64,000 nt of DNA from contig NZ_QXFH01000064.1 of NCBI RefSeq assembly GCF_003581615.1, positions 62,001 through 126,000 of the forward strand, written 5' to 3'. A program made the position numbers and the translations under genes. This DNA is from Flagellimonas lutimaris (GTDB taxonomy: Bacteria > Bacteroidota > Bacteroidia > Flavobacteriales > Flavobacteriaceae). The notes below the pieces were generated by a model. The model was not told where the DNA came from and made no database searches. It was given only the letters and a program-made list of their open reading frames with translations. Of this stretch, positions 9,820 to 19,525 are shown piece after piece (position 1 is the stretch's first letter; each line of letters starts with the position of its first letter).

Positions 9820-10588
9820 GTAAGTTCCAATTATTAATTTGTGGTATTGCGTGGTGTGCCGTAAGGTCGAATTGGGTCGGAACTACTGAGATGTATCCAT
9901 GCTCCAAGGCCCATTCGTCCGTGTCTTCACCTTTGTCCAAAAGTTCAAATTTTCCGGTAAGCCAATAATAATCCTTCCCTGATGGACTTGTTCGTTTATC
10001 AAACTTTTCTTTCCAATTGCCGCGCGCTTGTCTACATATTTTAACGCCTTTAGGTGCTGTTTCCGTTTTGGGAATGTTTACATTCAATACAATGCCCTTT
10101 GGAATCCCATTGGTCAAGGCTTCTGAAACAATTTTTTTGATGTTTCCAAGTGCCGGTTCAAAATTGGCATCCCAAGAATAGTCGCATAAAGAAAAACCAA
10201 TGGCGGGAATACCTTCAATGCCGGCTTCGATTGCGGCACTCATAGTTCCAGAATAAATCACATTTATGGATGAATTGGACCCGTGGTTAATCCCACTTAT
10301 GCAAATATCTGGTCTTCGGTCCAGAATTACCCGAAGGGCCAGTTTCACGCAATCAGCTGGGGTGCCGCTGCAGCTATACTCGCTCGGAGCACCTTCTTTA
10401 TGGTCCACGACTACCTTTTTGGAAAATAAGGTGCTGTCAACCGTAATGGCATGCCCCATACCACTTTGGGGACTATCGGGAGCCACTACCACAACATCAC
10501 CAAGTTCCTTCATGGTGCGTATTAATGCTCTAAGTCCTGGAGCGGTAATTCCATCATCATTGGTGACAAGTATCAGTGGTTTTTCCAT
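9809..10588 (-). CDS. surE: 5'/3'-nucleotidase SurE
   Basis: Metal-dependent phosphatase acting on nucleoside monophosphates, linked to stationary-phase survival. The metal-binding start LVTNDDGITAPGL (residues 7-19, with the Asp-Asp pair) is exact. A second hallmark, SGINHGSN (near 99-106), and SGTMSAAIEA (near 113) also match. The length of 259 residues is typical. It is the first gene of a leftward operon that continues through the small membrane protein, lpxB, NlpC/P60 and comEC. The divergent spacer to the tail-specific protease gene holds the promoter region for both. Confidence 0.95.
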   Translation of the reverse strand: MEKPLILVTNDDGITAPGLRALIRTMKELGDVVVVAPDSPQSGMGHAITVDSTLFSKKVVVDHKEGAPSEYSCSGTPADCVKLALRVILDRRPDICISGINHGSNSSINVIYSGTMSAAIEAGIEGIPAIGFSLCDYSWDANFEPALGNIKKIVSEALTNGIPKGIVLNVNIPKTETAPKGVKICRQARGNWKEKFDKRTSPSGKDYYWLTGKFELLDKGEDTDEWALEHGYISVVPTQFDLTAHHAIPQINNWNLHEQ

Positions 10589-10676
10589 TCTGGATAATTA
10601 ATGCCATAAAAATACGTTTTTCATAAGGATATGAAACGCTTGGCGTTTAACAAAAAATTAAATCCAGCAGAAAGGA

Positions 10677-10692
10677 CTGGCACGGTTTTTTC
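10677..10692 (+). promoter_or_regulatory. candidate sigma-54 (-24/-12) promoter before the tail-specific protease
   Basis: The spacer contains CTGGCACG, a perfect match to the sigma-54 -24 element (YTGGCACG), followed after four bases by TTTC where TTGC is expected. The only departure in the -12 core is T for G. Spacing between the two elements is correct. Transcription would start near 10704 and give a leader of about 90 bases to the ATG at 10795. A sigma-54 activator gene is present at 37328-38608. This is a motif match only. Confidence 0.5.
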
Positions 10693-10794
10693 TGTATCTT
10701 AGGGAATTCATACAAGTAGAAACGACGGATGACGTAATGTAGATTTGACAGTATGAGGTCAGATTATTTCGCTCCAGAAAAAAAAAGCATATTT

Positions 10795-12969
10795 ATGAAA
10801 AAGAATTTCATCTTAGCACTTTTGGTTATTCTAGTGGCGGTAGCCTCCTGTAGTTTTACCAATAAGTCTTTTGATAATGATGATAAGGATAAATTTTTGT
10901 TGGAACTGATTTCCTATGTATTGGAAAGAGGCCATTATGAGCCCAAAGATATTAATGACAACTTTAGCTCCAACGTTTTTGATGATTTTATCGACATTGT
11001 TGACCCTACAAAAAGGTATTTTCTCCAAAGTGACATCAGAGAATTTGAAAAATACAGGTTTATGATCGATGATGAGATCAGAAATACTGATATTACTTTT
11101 TTTAATACGGTGTATCAACGTTTAATGGTACGTATGGACGAGGCCAAGGAGATATACAAAGAGGTGCTTTCCCAGTCGTTTGATTATACTGTTGACGAAA
11201 CCATAGAGATTGATTACGACAAACAAGAGTTTGCTTCCAGTAAAAAAGAATTGAAAGAACGTTGGAGGAAACAGCTGAAGTACAATACTTTGAATGTATT
11301 TGATAATAAAATAGACAACATAATTTCTGATTCAAATGAAGAAGAATCAAGCTTGGATTCAAAACCAGTTTTATCCTTCAATGATATCCCAAGCGCTGTG
11401 GATAAAGTAGCTACTGAAGAAGAGGCAAGAGAAATAACCAAAAACACTTTAGATGAGTTTTTCGATTTTGTAGAAGACTTGGAACGTAAGGACTGGTTTG
11501 TACAATATTTGAATACCATTGTGGAGGAGTTTGACCCCCACACATTCTATTTTGCACCAGAAGAAAAAGAAAAATTTGATATCGGTATGTCCGGTAAGTT
11601 TGAAGGTATCGGTGCGAGATTGCAGAAAAAGCCTGAAGGTGCTAAAATCGTGGAAATTATTTCCGGCGGTCCCGTATGGAGAGACCAAAGTCTAGAAGTA
11701 GGAGATCAAATTTTAAAAGTAGGTCAAAAAGATGAAGAGCCAATCGATATCGTTGGTATGCGATTGGATGATGCTATCAAGTTGATCAAAGGTCCAAAGG
11801 GAACTATAGTTGAGCTTACAGTTAGAAAAGTGGATGGAACCATTGAAACTGTTTCCATAACTAGAGACGTTGTAGAATTGGAAGAGTCCTACGCAAAATC
11901 TGCCACAATAGATGCCGGTGACCAAAAATATGGTTTGATAGACCTTCCTAAATTCTATGTGGATTTTGAAGATTATACCGAAAGAAATGCTGCGACAGAT
12001 GTTGCCAAGGAATTGGAACGACTTAAAGAAGCCGGTACAGAAGGAATTATATTGGATTTAAGAGATAACGGAGGTGGATCTTTAAAAACTGTCGTGGAAA
12101 TGGCAGGATTGTTCATAAAGGATGGTCCTATCGTTCAAGTAAGATCTTCGGGCCAGCGCAAAGAAGTTCACGAGGATAAGGATGAGCGTGTTCAATGGGA
12201 TGGACCTTTGGTTATCTTGGTTAATGAACTATCGGCATCCGCATCAGAAATATTGGCTGCTGCCATGCAAGATTATAAAAGAGCGGTAATCATTGGAAGC
12301 AAGCAAACTTTCGGAAAGGGAACCGTTCAAAATGTAATTCCTTTGGATAACATTGTAAGAGGAAACGAGCATGGAGACTTGGGAGCCATTAAATTAACTA
12401 CCCAAAAATTTTATAGAATCAATGGAGGCTCAACACAATTGGAAGGTGTTAAGAGTGACATTGTGGTTCCAGACCGTTACAGTTATATTGATTTGGGTGA
12501 ACGCGATCAGCAAAACCCACTTGGATGGGATAAGATAACCCCGGCCGATTACAAAGTTTGGGACGGATATATCGATTTAGATGATGCTGTAAAAAACAGC
12601 AAAGAACGAATGGCAAAGAATGAACAGATCAAGCTTATTGAGGAAAATGCCAAGTGGTTGAAAGAGCAACAAGATGAAAACTTGATTTCTCTCAAGTACG
12701 ATGATTATGTTAGTAAAGAGCAAGAAGCCAAAAAGCGTTCAGAAAGATTCAAAAGTCTTAAAGATTACGACTCTAGATTATCTTTTGGTTCTTTGCAGTA
12801 TGAGACAGAGTTATTTACTCAAGATTCTGTTCTCAGAGAGAAAAGAGATAGATGGCACAAGAATTTGGCCCGTGATATTTACGTGGAAGAAGCGGTAAAT
12901 GTGCTAAAGGATCTTCATAAAAACAATATTAAAAAAGAAGAGAATAAATTGGCCAGCGTTAAAGGATAG
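10795..12969 (+). CDS. prc: carboxy-terminal (tail-specific) processing protease, S41A
   Basis: Periplasmic serine protease of the Prc/Ctp group, which trims or degrades envelope proteins from the C-terminus. From the ATG at 10795 the protein has 724 residues and begins with a lipoprotein-like signal ending in VASC (about Cys19). An upstream in-frame ATG at 10753 would bury that signal and was not used. A helical N-terminal domain is followed by a PDZ domain near residues 250-340 (GIGARLQ, GDQILKVG). The S41 catalytic core has the Ser in NELSASASEI and the Lys in QTFGKGTVQ, forming the expected Ser-Lys dyad. The C-terminal region is charged and helical as in E. coli Prc. A strong terminator follows. 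Confidence 0.92.
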   Translation: MKKNFILALLVILVAVASCSFTNKSFDNDDKDKFLLELISYVLERGHYEPKDINDNFSSNVFDDFIDIVDPTKRYFLQSDIREFEKYRFMIDDEIRNTDITFFNTVYQRLMVRMDEAKEIYKEVLSQSFDYTVDETIEIDYDKQEFASSKKELKERWRKQLKYNTLNVFDNKIDNIISDSNEEESSLDSKPVLSFNDIPSAVDKVATEEEAREITKNTLDEFFDFVEDLERKDWFVQYLNTIVEEFDPHTFYFAPEEKEKFDIGMSGKFEGIGARLQKKPEGAKIVEIISGGPVWRDQSLEVGDQILKVGQKDEEPIDIVGMRLDDAIKLIKGPKGTIVELTVRKVDGTIETVSITRDVVELEESYAKSATIDAGDQKYGLIDLPKFYVDFEDYTERNAATDVAKELERLKEAGTEGIILDLRDNGGGSLKTVVEMAGLFIKDGPIVQVRSSGQRKEVHEDKDERVQWDGPLVILVNELSASASEILAAAMQDYKRAVIIGSKQTFGKGTVQNVIPLDNIVRGNEHGDLGAIKLTTQKFYRINGGSTQLEGVKSDIVVPDRYSYIDLGERDQQNPLGWDKITPADYKVWDGYIDLDDAVKNSKERMAKNEQIKLIEENAKWLKEQQDENLISLKYDDYVSKEQEAKKRSERFKSLKDYDSRLSFGSLQYETELFTQDSVLREKRDRWHKNLARDIYVEEAVNVLKDLHKNNIKKEENKLASVKG

Positions 12970-12997
12970 TCTGGTCATTAATAAAATAATTCTTAAT

Positions 12998-13027
12998 AAA
13001 GCCGACTCTTGTGAGTTGGCTTTTTTT
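12998..13027 (+). terminator. rho-independent terminator after the tail-specific protease gene
   Basis: An 11-base-pair stem (AAAGCCGACTC with GAGTTGGCTTT, one G-U pair) closes a 4-base loop and runs into seven T residues. It ends the protease transcript. The next coding start at 13071 lies beyond it, so the endonuclease needs its own promoter. Confidence 0.9.
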
Positions 13028-13070
13028 ATGCAACTTTAGCGCCAAAGTTTTCAAATCAACAATTAGTTCA

Positions 13071-13868
13071 ATGAAAAATAGGACAATATATGTCGTACTC
13101 ATAACACTATGTATAATCGGGTTTTGGCTGTTTGAAAATTTTTATACTCCGGCCACATACTCCAATACCGATGGTTCCAGTGTGGATTTAGTGGAATCGT
13201 TTTTTTTGCCTAGCTCTACAACTGGAGAAATAGTGGAACATAATTATTACACACTCTCATATAGTGAACCACATGAACAGCCCGAGTGGGTAGCATACAC
13301 CCTAAAAAAAGAATATCTCACTTATGATGATCGACAACGACCTTATTTTATAGAAGACCCAAAGGTGAGAACTAAATCCGCTGACTGGAGAAATTATAGG
13401 GGGTCTGGATACGATAGAGGGCATTTATGTCCGGCAGGAGACCGGCGTTTTTCCGAACAGGCATATAATGAAACATTTTATACGAGTAACATTAGCCCAC
13501 AGGATAAATATTTTAATGCAGGGATTTGGAACCGATTGGAACAGAAGGTACGCTATTGGTGCAAAAAATATGGCGATTTAATGGTGGTGACAGGCGGTGT
13601 TTTGGAAAATGGCCTAATTGAAATTGGGGACGAAGATGTAGATGTGCCCCGTACTTTTTATAAAATTATATTGAGAAGCAGTGCCGAAGAATCGCAGGTG
13701 CTTGCATTTTTGATTCCAGCCAAAGAAAGTCAAGAACCCTTAGAGAACTTTTTGGTTTCTGTCGATGAAATTGAGAAAAAAACAGGCATTGATTTTTTTG
13801 AAAAGCAACTTGAGGCATGGCAGGCCAAACTTGAATCTCAAGTGAATTCCTCGGATTGGAAATTTTAA
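13071..13868 (+). CDS. secreted DNA/RNA non-specific endonuclease (NucA/NucG type)
   Basis: Sugar-nonspecific beta-beta-alpha-Me nuclease, probably exported or membrane-anchored for extracellular nucleic-acid use. The ATG at 13071 gives 265 residues with a hydrophobic N-terminal anchor (about residues 5-22). A longer in-frame GTG start at 13011 lies in the preceding terminator loop and was rejected. The family signature DRGHL is at 115-119 with catalytic His118. The downstream metal-binding part YTSNISPQ, then WNRLEQKVR, also matches. The 3' end overlaps the convergent rodA end by 4 bases. Confidence 0.92.
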   Translation: MKNRTIYVVLITLCIIGFWLFENFYTPATYSNTDGSSVDLVESFFLPSSTTGEIVEHNYYTLSYSEPHEQPEWVAYTLKKEYLTYDDRQRPYFIEDPKVRTKSADWRNYRGSGYDRGHLCPAGDRRFSEQAYNETFYTSNISPQDKYFNAGIWNRLEQKVRYWCKKYGDLMVVTGGVLENGLIEIGDEDVDVPRTFYKIILRSSAEESQVLAFLIPAKESQEPLENFLVSVDEIEKKTGIDFFEKQLEAWQAKLESQVNSSDWKF

Positions 13869-15148
13869 ATACCGTCCTTTAATCGGTTGGAGTCCAATTT
13901 CAAGAAGATGAACAAAAGCATGGTAAAAAATATTAATCCGGAACCACCGTAACTAAAAAAAGGCAAAGGCACTCCAATAGTTGGTAATAGTCCAATCACC
14001 ATTCCAATGTTGATGAAGTAGTGGAAAACCAATATGGAAATCACACCATAACCGTACATTCGGCTAAAGTCACTTTTCTGTCGCTCTGCGATATAGATGA
14101 GCCTTAAAAAAAATAGTGAAAACAACAGAATCACTGCAGATGTTCCCAAAAAGCCCCACTCTTCACCGACCGAACTAAAAATATAATCGGTGTGCTGCTC
14201 TGGTACAAAATCTCCTTTGGTCCGAGTGCCCTCCAGGAATCCTTTTCCTATGAACCCACCGGATTCGATGGCTTTTTCAGATTGATAGGTATTATATCCA
14301 ATGGTCTTTCGGATTTCATCCAGTTTTTCTTCATCCTTTTCCAAACTCAGCCATAAGGCAAAACGGTCTCGGTGGCGTTGTTCAAATACATTTTCAAAAA
14401 CAAAGTTCACGGATAGCGAAAAGAGTGTGGAAATAACGATTACACCAAGTACAGGTAGTACAGGAACTTTTACCGAGGCTTTTTTGAAGGTATATATCAG
14501 CAGGGCGAGAATAATCAGTCCAATGGCGACCCATACGGTCCCGAACATTAAAGTGGTGGCAAATAGTACGACCGCAAAAATGAGTATCCCTAGATAATAA
14601 ATTGGAAACCCTTCCCTGAACAGTACAAAAAATAGCGAAAAATAAATAAGGGAACTTCCAGGGTCAGGTTGGGGTAATATCAACAATGCCGGTAATAAGA
14701 TGATTACTAGGGCATAGAGTTGATGCCTTCCTGTGCGTATATCGGTCTGAATATCACTTAAAAACTTGGCTAGGGCTAAAGCAGTGCCAACTTTGGCCAA
14801 TTCAGAAGGTTGTAGGTTGAAAAACCCAAGATCATACCAAGATGTTGCTCCTGCTATGGTCTTGCCGAATACAAACAACCCCATTAGCAAAACAATGGAA
14901 ACGATATAAAAAATGGAGGCGAAGCGTTCAAAAAAATGGGATTCCACAAAGAGTACGAAGATGATGCCCAATGCTGCCAGACCAATAAAAAAAAGCTGTT
15001 TTCCGTAGAGTGTGGAAAAGTCAAAAATAGAAGTATGTCCTTCCCCTACGGATGTTGAGTAAATATTGATCCATCCAATAAAGACCAAAAGGGCGTAGAG
15101 GATTACCGTAATCCAATCCAACCTTCCAAAAAGTCCTTTACCAGACAT
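13865..15148 (-). CDS. rodA: rod-shape peptidoglycan glycosyltransferase RodA
   Basis: SEDS-family glycan polymerase that works with PBP2 in side-wall synthesis. The protein has 427 residues with about ten membrane segments. Family landmarks are visible: the LQPSELAKVG motif near residue 110, PDPGSSL near 160, and the C-terminal GVPLPFFSYGGSG near 400. Its ATG lies inside the end of the PBP2 gene (11-base overlap), and it is last in the mreB-mreC-mreD-pbp2-rodA order, the standard flavobacterial elongasome operon. It converges with the endonuclease gene. Confidence 0.96.
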   Translation of the reverse strand: MSGKGLFGRLDWITVILYALLVFIGWINIYSTSVGEGHTSIFDFSTLYGKQLFFIGLAALGIIFVLFVESHFFERFASIFYIVSIVLLMGLFVFGKTIAGATSWYDLGFFNLQPSELAKVGTALALAKFLSDIQTDIRTGRHQLYALVIILLPALLILPQPDPGSSLIYFSLFFVLFREGFPIYYLGILIFAVVLFATTLMFGTVWVAIGLIILALLIYTFKKASVKVPVLPVLGVIVISTLFSLSVNFVFENVFEQRHRDRFALWLSLEKDEEKLDEIRKTIGYNTYQSEKAIESGGFIGKGFLEGTRTKGDFVPEQHTDYIFSSVGEEWGFLGTSAVILLFSLFFLRLIYIAERQKSDFSRMYGYGVISILVFHYFINIGMVIGLLPTIGVPLPFFSYGGSGLIFFTMLLFIFLKLDSNRLKDGI

Positions 15149-17006
15149 ATTCGTTTATCTTGAAAGGTTCACCACTGTATGGTTTTGCGTACTCGTGTTC
15201 CAACGTTTTTTCCAACATTCTTTTTTCCAGATCTTTTCGTGTAATCTCACCCTTAATGTATTTTTCTATCAAAAGCGAGGCGATATGCCCTGCGTAACGT
15301 GAACCGTAGTATCCATTTTCTATATAAACAGCCAAGGCAATTTGCGGATTTTCTACAGGGGCAAAAGCAACAAAAACGGAGTGGTCCGTTAGTTGCATAC
15401 GTTCACCATCAACCCTTATATAATTTTCAACAGTGCCCGTTTTACCAGCAATTTCAATATCTGGAATCTGAACCCATCTTGCGGTTCCATAATTGTACAC
15501 ATTGGCCATGCCCTCAATCACAGGCTCAAAGTATTTTCTATCGATTGTGGTATAGCGAGGTTCTGTGTATTTGGGATCAATATTGCCATTGTTCCCAACA
15601 CTCTTAATGATATGTGGTGTGTAAAAATATCCTCGATTGGCAATTGCAGCTGTCATATTGGCCAACTGTAAAGGTGTGGCGGCAATTTCTCCTTGACCTA
15701 TGGCGTTGGATATGATAGTGGATGCCGCCCATCTGCCATCCCCGTACCATTTATCGTAATAGGCCACATCTGGAATTCTTCCTGGGGCCCCTGTAGGAAG
15801 GTCAGTTCCAAGAAAATCTCCAAGACCAAAGCTTTTCATGTGTTTTTCCCAAACATCCATACCTTCATCCGTGGTCTCATATTTGTCAAAAATTTTACGG
15901 AAAACCCCGGCAAAATAGGCGTTGCATGATTGATAAATGCCGGAATTCAAATCTCTCACACCTCCACCACAGTGACATCCTCTAAGCGTGTTGCCCACAT
16001 AAAAGCCATGGTAGCACCTAAATTTGGTTTTGGTATCAATAACCCCTTCTTGAAGACCAATCAGGGCATTTAAGGTTTTAAATGGTGAGCCAGGTGATGG
16101 CTGGGCCAAAATGGAACGGTCCCAAGTGGGTTTAGAAATAGTATCGTAATGGAGTTTACTGTAGTTTTTCGAGCGTTTTCTTCCAACTAACAGGGCGGGG
16201 TCGTAGGTAGGGCCAGAAATCATGGTCAAAATTTCGCCTGATTTCGGTTCAATGGCTACAATGCCACCTCTTTTACCGTGCATTAATTTTTCACCATATT
16301 CCTGGAGTACTTTGTCCAAAGTAATATGTATTTCTTTGCCTTGTTGGGGCAGCGTATCCAATTTACCGTCTTTGTAGGGGCCAATATCCCTGTTAAAGCG
16401 GTCTTTTTGAATATGTTTTACACCTTTTCGACCTCTTAAGGTTTCCTCGTACTGTTTTTCAATACCCGTTCGACCCTTTAGCTCACCAGCAACGTAGTAT
16501 GGGTTGTTTTGAAGGTCCCATTCGTTTACCTCACTAATATACCCAAGCACATTAGCGGCACTTTTAGTATTGTAGTAACGCAATGAACGCTTCTGAATAT
16601 AAAAGCCTGTAAAGTGGCGCATTTTTTCCTGTAGCTTGGCATAATCCTCTTTGGAAAGTTGAGGTACCAAAACAGAAGGTAAACGAGGAGAATATCTTCT
16701 CGCTTTTTCCATTTTAGAAAGAAACTCAGGTTTGTCGATCCCTAATAAGCTACAGAATTCCAAAGTGTCCAAAGGTTTCACCTCCCTTGGGATGACCATT
16801 ACGTCGTATGCAGGTTGATTCCCTACCAAAAGCTTACCGTCCCTGTCGTAGATATAACCTCTTTCAGGATAGTCATAGACTTTTTTAATGGCAGGATCAT
16901 CCAATATTTGATCCGCTGAAAACCTGAACAATTGTAAATAGGAAAGCCTACCTATAAAGGTAAACCCTATTAGAACAACAACGGATGAAAGCAATAGTTT
17001 TTTCAT
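15138..17006 (-). CDS. mrdA: penicillin-binding protein 2 (elongasome transpeptidase)
   Basis: Class B penicillin-binding protein that crosslinks peptidoglycan during rod elongation. The ATG at 17006 gives 622 residues; a TTG two codons earlier is possible but unlikely. There is a single N-terminal membrane anchor (about 3-22), then a dimerisation domain. The transpeptidase active-site motifs are in order: SPFK (Ser307, Lys310), SCN (360-362) and KTG (522-524). The DRDGKLL and TGIEKQYEE stretches are also typical. It overlaps rodA by 11 bases at its end and follows mreD by about 55 bases. Confidence 0.96.
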   Translation of the reverse strand: MKKLLLSSVVVLIGFTFIGRLSYLQLFRFSADQILDDPAIKKVYDYPERGYIYDRDGKLLVGNQPAYDVMVIPREVKPLDTLEFCSLLGIDKPEFLSKMEKARRYSPRLPSVLVPQLSKEDYAKLQEKMRHFTGFYIQKRSLRYYNTKSAANVLGYISEVNEWDLQNNPYYVAGELKGRTGIEKQYEETLRGRKGVKHIQKDRFNRDIGPYKDGKLDTLPQQGKEIHITLDKVLQEYGEKLMHGKRGGIVAIEPKSGEILTMISGPTYDPALLVGRKRSKNYSKLHYDTISKPTWDRSILAQPSPGSPFKTLNALIGLQEGVIDTKTKFRCYHGFYVGNTLRGCHCGGGVRDLNSGIYQSCNAYFAGVFRKIFDKYETTDEGMDVWEKHMKSFGLGDFLGTDLPTGAPGRIPDVAYYDKWYGDGRWAASTIISNAIGQGEIAATPLQLANMTAAIANRGYFYTPHIIKSVGNNGNIDPKYTEPRYTTIDRKYFEPVIEGMANVYNYGTARWVQIPDIEIAGKTGTVENYIRVDGERMQLTDHSVFVAFAPVENPQIALAVYIENGYYGSRYAGHIASLLIEKYIKGEITRKDLEKRMLEKTLEHEYAKPYSGEPFKINEYVW

Positions 17007-17060
17007 GAACAACCTAAATTCGTGGGCCCAATATATATACCAACGATAAAAAATACGTAT

Positions 17061-17567
17061 TTATTCGCTTTTCGGACTAAATAGTGAACTGAATAATATA
17101 CAAAGTATTAAAGTTACAATGCCTGTGGCAAAAACTTTCTTCAAAATTAACAGGATATGGGTGATACTTAAAATTTCAAAAGAGAAGAATATCAGATGGT
17201 GAATTAAAACAATTATGGCCAAAAAGGTGATTCGCTGAACCTTGGTGGTGTTTTTAAAGCTGAAATTTTGGAAATCATAGTTCACTCCAAAACAAAATCG
17301 CATAACTGCAGGTCTAGCATAGGCCACCGTTACCGATGCTAAAGCATGTAATGCAAGGTTGTCGGAGAAGATGTCGATAACTAACCCCAATAAAAAAGCG
17401 GTAAGCATAAAAATGGCTCTATTTCCTTTGATCGGGTACCAATAGAAGAAAATCACATATACCATCGGGTTGATGAAACCCAAGAAATTAAGATTGTTGA
17501 AAATGAGAACCTGTGTGAGGACCAACAACGCAAACCGGAGAATATTTATGATAACGGTATTATTCAT
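17061..17567 (-). CDS. mreD: rod shape-determining protein MreD
   Basis: Inner-membrane component of the elongasome that bridges MreC with PBP2 and RodA. The 168 residues are mostly hydrophobic, with about five membrane segments; the sequence itself is poorly conserved in this family, so the call rests on its size, topology and position. Its ATG overlaps the mreC stop by 4 bases (17564-17567), and PBP2 follows. The stretch LLGLVIDIFSDNLALHALASV resembles the DxxxxxxLGxHAL region of other MreD proteins. Confidence 0.9.
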   Translation of the reverse strand: MNNTVIINILRFALLVLTQVLIFNNLNFLGFINPMVYVIFFYWYPIKGNRAIFMLTAFLLGLVIDIFSDNLALHALASVTVAYARPAVMRFCFGVNYDFQNFSFKNTTKVQRITFLAIIVLIHHLIFFSFEILSITHILLILKKVFATGIVTLILCILFSSLFSPKSE

Positions 17568-18376
17568 TCTATGGTTCTTGCCTCTAGTTCTTGAATTTCT
17601 TCTTTGTCCTTGTTTTCTATGAGATACACATTTTTGATGTTGGCCATATCGCTAAACAGTTCAACATCAATATTGTAAAAGCTTTTGGACGCATTAAGGT
17701 CATATTTTTTAATGGTTCCGATTGGTACGTTCTCGGGAAAAATACTGGACATTCCCCCTGTAACTATGGTATCTCCCACAACCAATGGAACCAATCTGGC
17801 AATATCGATCAATTGTACCTCGGTATAATCTTTTGTATCCCAAACCAACGATCCAAAATATTCAGTGCCCTTAATTTTTGCATTGATGTTGGATTTGGTG
17901 TTGAGTACACTTTGAACCGTAGCAAAATTTTTGGATACATTTTCCACAATGCCCAAAATACCGTCAGTGGTTATTACTCCCATATCTTGATGGACCCCAT
18001 CCTCTTCTCCCTTGTCAATTGTAATATAATTGCGGGGAGAGGTAAAACTGTTTTTGATGAGTCTGGCGTTTAAAACTTCGTATACTGCCAAGGTTGAATC
18101 CAACGGTTGTATACTATCCTCTTGAGAATTAAACAACATTTTCCGTAACCTCTGATTTTCCTCGGTCAACCTTTGGTTTTCTTCTTGCAGATTGAAATAG
18201 GACGATACATCCGACCCAGCACCATAAATGCTTCCGGTCACCCATCGGGATGAATTAAAAAATTTGGATTGATGGTAGGAATGCGAACGAAAGGTCATCA
18301 CCAAGGCGATAAACGCAAAAAACGCATACAAAAATGCATTTCGATAGCGTAAAACAAAATTGATGATGCGTTGCAT
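17564..18376 (-). CDS. mreC: rod shape-determining protein MreC
   Basis: Bitopic periplasmic scaffold of the elongasome. The 270 residues begin with a membrane anchor at about 10-28. A short coiled coil follows around 60-85 (QEENQRLTEENQRLRKML, repeating NQRL). The C-terminal two-beta-barrel domain contains the typical ITIDKGEEDGVHQDMGVI and GIVENVSKNFATVQ stretches. The gene sits 65 bases after mreB and overlaps mreD by 4 bases, the standard operon order. Confidence 0.95.
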   Translation of the reverse strand: MQRIINFVLRYRNAFLYAFFAFIALVMTFRSHSYHQSKFFNSSRWVTGSIYGAGSDVSSYFNLQEENQRLTEENQRLRKMLFNSQEDSIQPLDSTLAVYEVLNARLIKNSFTSPRNYITIDKGEEDGVHQDMGVITTDGILGIVENVSKNFATVQSVLNTKSNINAKIKGTEYFGSLVWDTKDYTEVQLIDIARLVPLVVGDTIVTGGMSSIFPENVPIGTIKKYDLNASKSFYNIDVELFSDMANIKNVYLIENKDKEEIQELEARTIE

Positions 18377-18441
18377 GCAATCGTACCGTTAAGAAGGTTT
18401 TTGAACTCCTTGAAGTTAATAGAACTGTTGAAAATACAGGT

Positions 18442-19470
18442 CTATTTTATTAAAATACTTTTATAACGTTCCAAGTTTTTAAGTGCAATACCTGTACCTC
18501 TTACCACTGCTCTCAAAGGATCTTCGGCGATGTATACAGGTAAATCGGTTTTTTGGGAAAGCCTTCTGTCCAAACCGCGGAGCATGGAACCACCACCTGC
18601 CAAGTATATGCCTGTGTTGTAAATATCGGCAGCAAGCTCTGGTGGCGTTTGGGATAAGGTTTCCATAACCGCATCTTCCACCCTAAGAATACTTTTGTCC
18701 AAAGCTTTTGCAATTTCTCGGTAGGAAACATGGACCTGTTTTGGTTTTCCTGTCAAAAGATCACGACCTTGAATGGACTTATCCTCCGGAGGGGATTTCA
18801 AATCTTCTGTGGCCGAACCAATTTCTATTTTTATGGCTTCCGCAGTACTTTCACCAACATATAGGTTATGCTGTGTGCGCATGTAATAAATAATGTCGTT
18901 TGTGAAAACATCACCTGCAATTTTCACCGATTTGTCACAAACAATGCCACCCAAAGCAATAACTGCAATCTCCGTTGTACCGCCACCTATATCAACGATC
19001 ATATTCCCTTTAGGCTGCATAATGTCCAGTCCGATACCAATGGCGGCAGCCATGGGTTCATGAATCAAGTATACTTCTTTACCATTAACGCGTTCGGCAG
19101 ACTCGCGGACAGCACGCATCTCCACTTCTGTAATACCGGAAGGGATACAAATCACCATTCGAAGTGCGGGAGGGAACCATTTTTTCTTCAATGCCGGAAT
19201 ACTCTTGATCATCATGTTCATCATCTTCTCGGAAGCATCGAAGTCGGCGATTACCCCGTCTTTTAACGGTCGTATGGTTTTGATGTTTTCATGGGTCTTC
19301 CCCTGCATCATATTGGCTTCGCGACCAACCGCGATAATTTTCCCTGTAACTCGGTCCCTTGCCACAATGGAAGGACTGTCGACCACCACTTTGTCCATGT
19401 GGATGATCAGGGTATTTGCAGTACCAAGGTCGATGGCTATCTCCTCGGTCATGAAATCAAAAAATCCCAT
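18442..19470 (-). CDS. mreB: rod shape-determining actin homologue MreB
   Basis: ATP-binding actin-like filament protein that guides lateral cell-wall synthesis at the cytoplasmic membrane. Landmarks include the phosphate-1 loop IDLGTANTLI near residue 13, the phosphate-2 motif VDIGGGTTEIAVIAL near 163, and the adenosine motif GIYLAGGGSML near 289. The length of 342 residues is normal. It opens the leftward mreBCD-pbp2-rodA operon and begins 55 bases after the end of purH, so it may be read from its own promoter or through from purH. Confidence 0.97.
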   Translation of the reverse strand: MGFFDFMTEEIAIDLGTANTLIIHMDKVVVDSPSIVARDRVTGKIIAVGREANMMQGKTHENIKTIRPLKDGVIADFDASEKMMNMMIKSIPALKKKWFPPALRMVICIPSGITEVEMRAVRESAERVNGKEVYLIHEPMAAAIGIGLDIMQPKGNMIVDIGGGTTEIAVIALGGIVCDKSVKIAGDVFTNDIIYYMRTQHNLYVGESTAEAIKIEIGSATEDLKSPPEDKSIQGRDLLTGKPKQVHVSYREIAKALDKSILRVEDAVMETLSQTPPELAADIYNTGIYLAGGGSMLRGLDRRLSQKTDLPVYIAEDPLRAVVRGTGIALKNLERYKSILIK

Positions 19471-19525
19471 AGAAATCGTTTGTTTTTCTGATTAACGGTA
19501 AAAATTATCGGCTAAAGTACTAAAA

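Noticed and set aside
13011-13070. GTG start 20 codons upstream of the endonuclease
   Set aside because: It lies in the loop and 3' arm of the preceding terminator; the ATG at 13071 directly precedes a clear membrane anchor.
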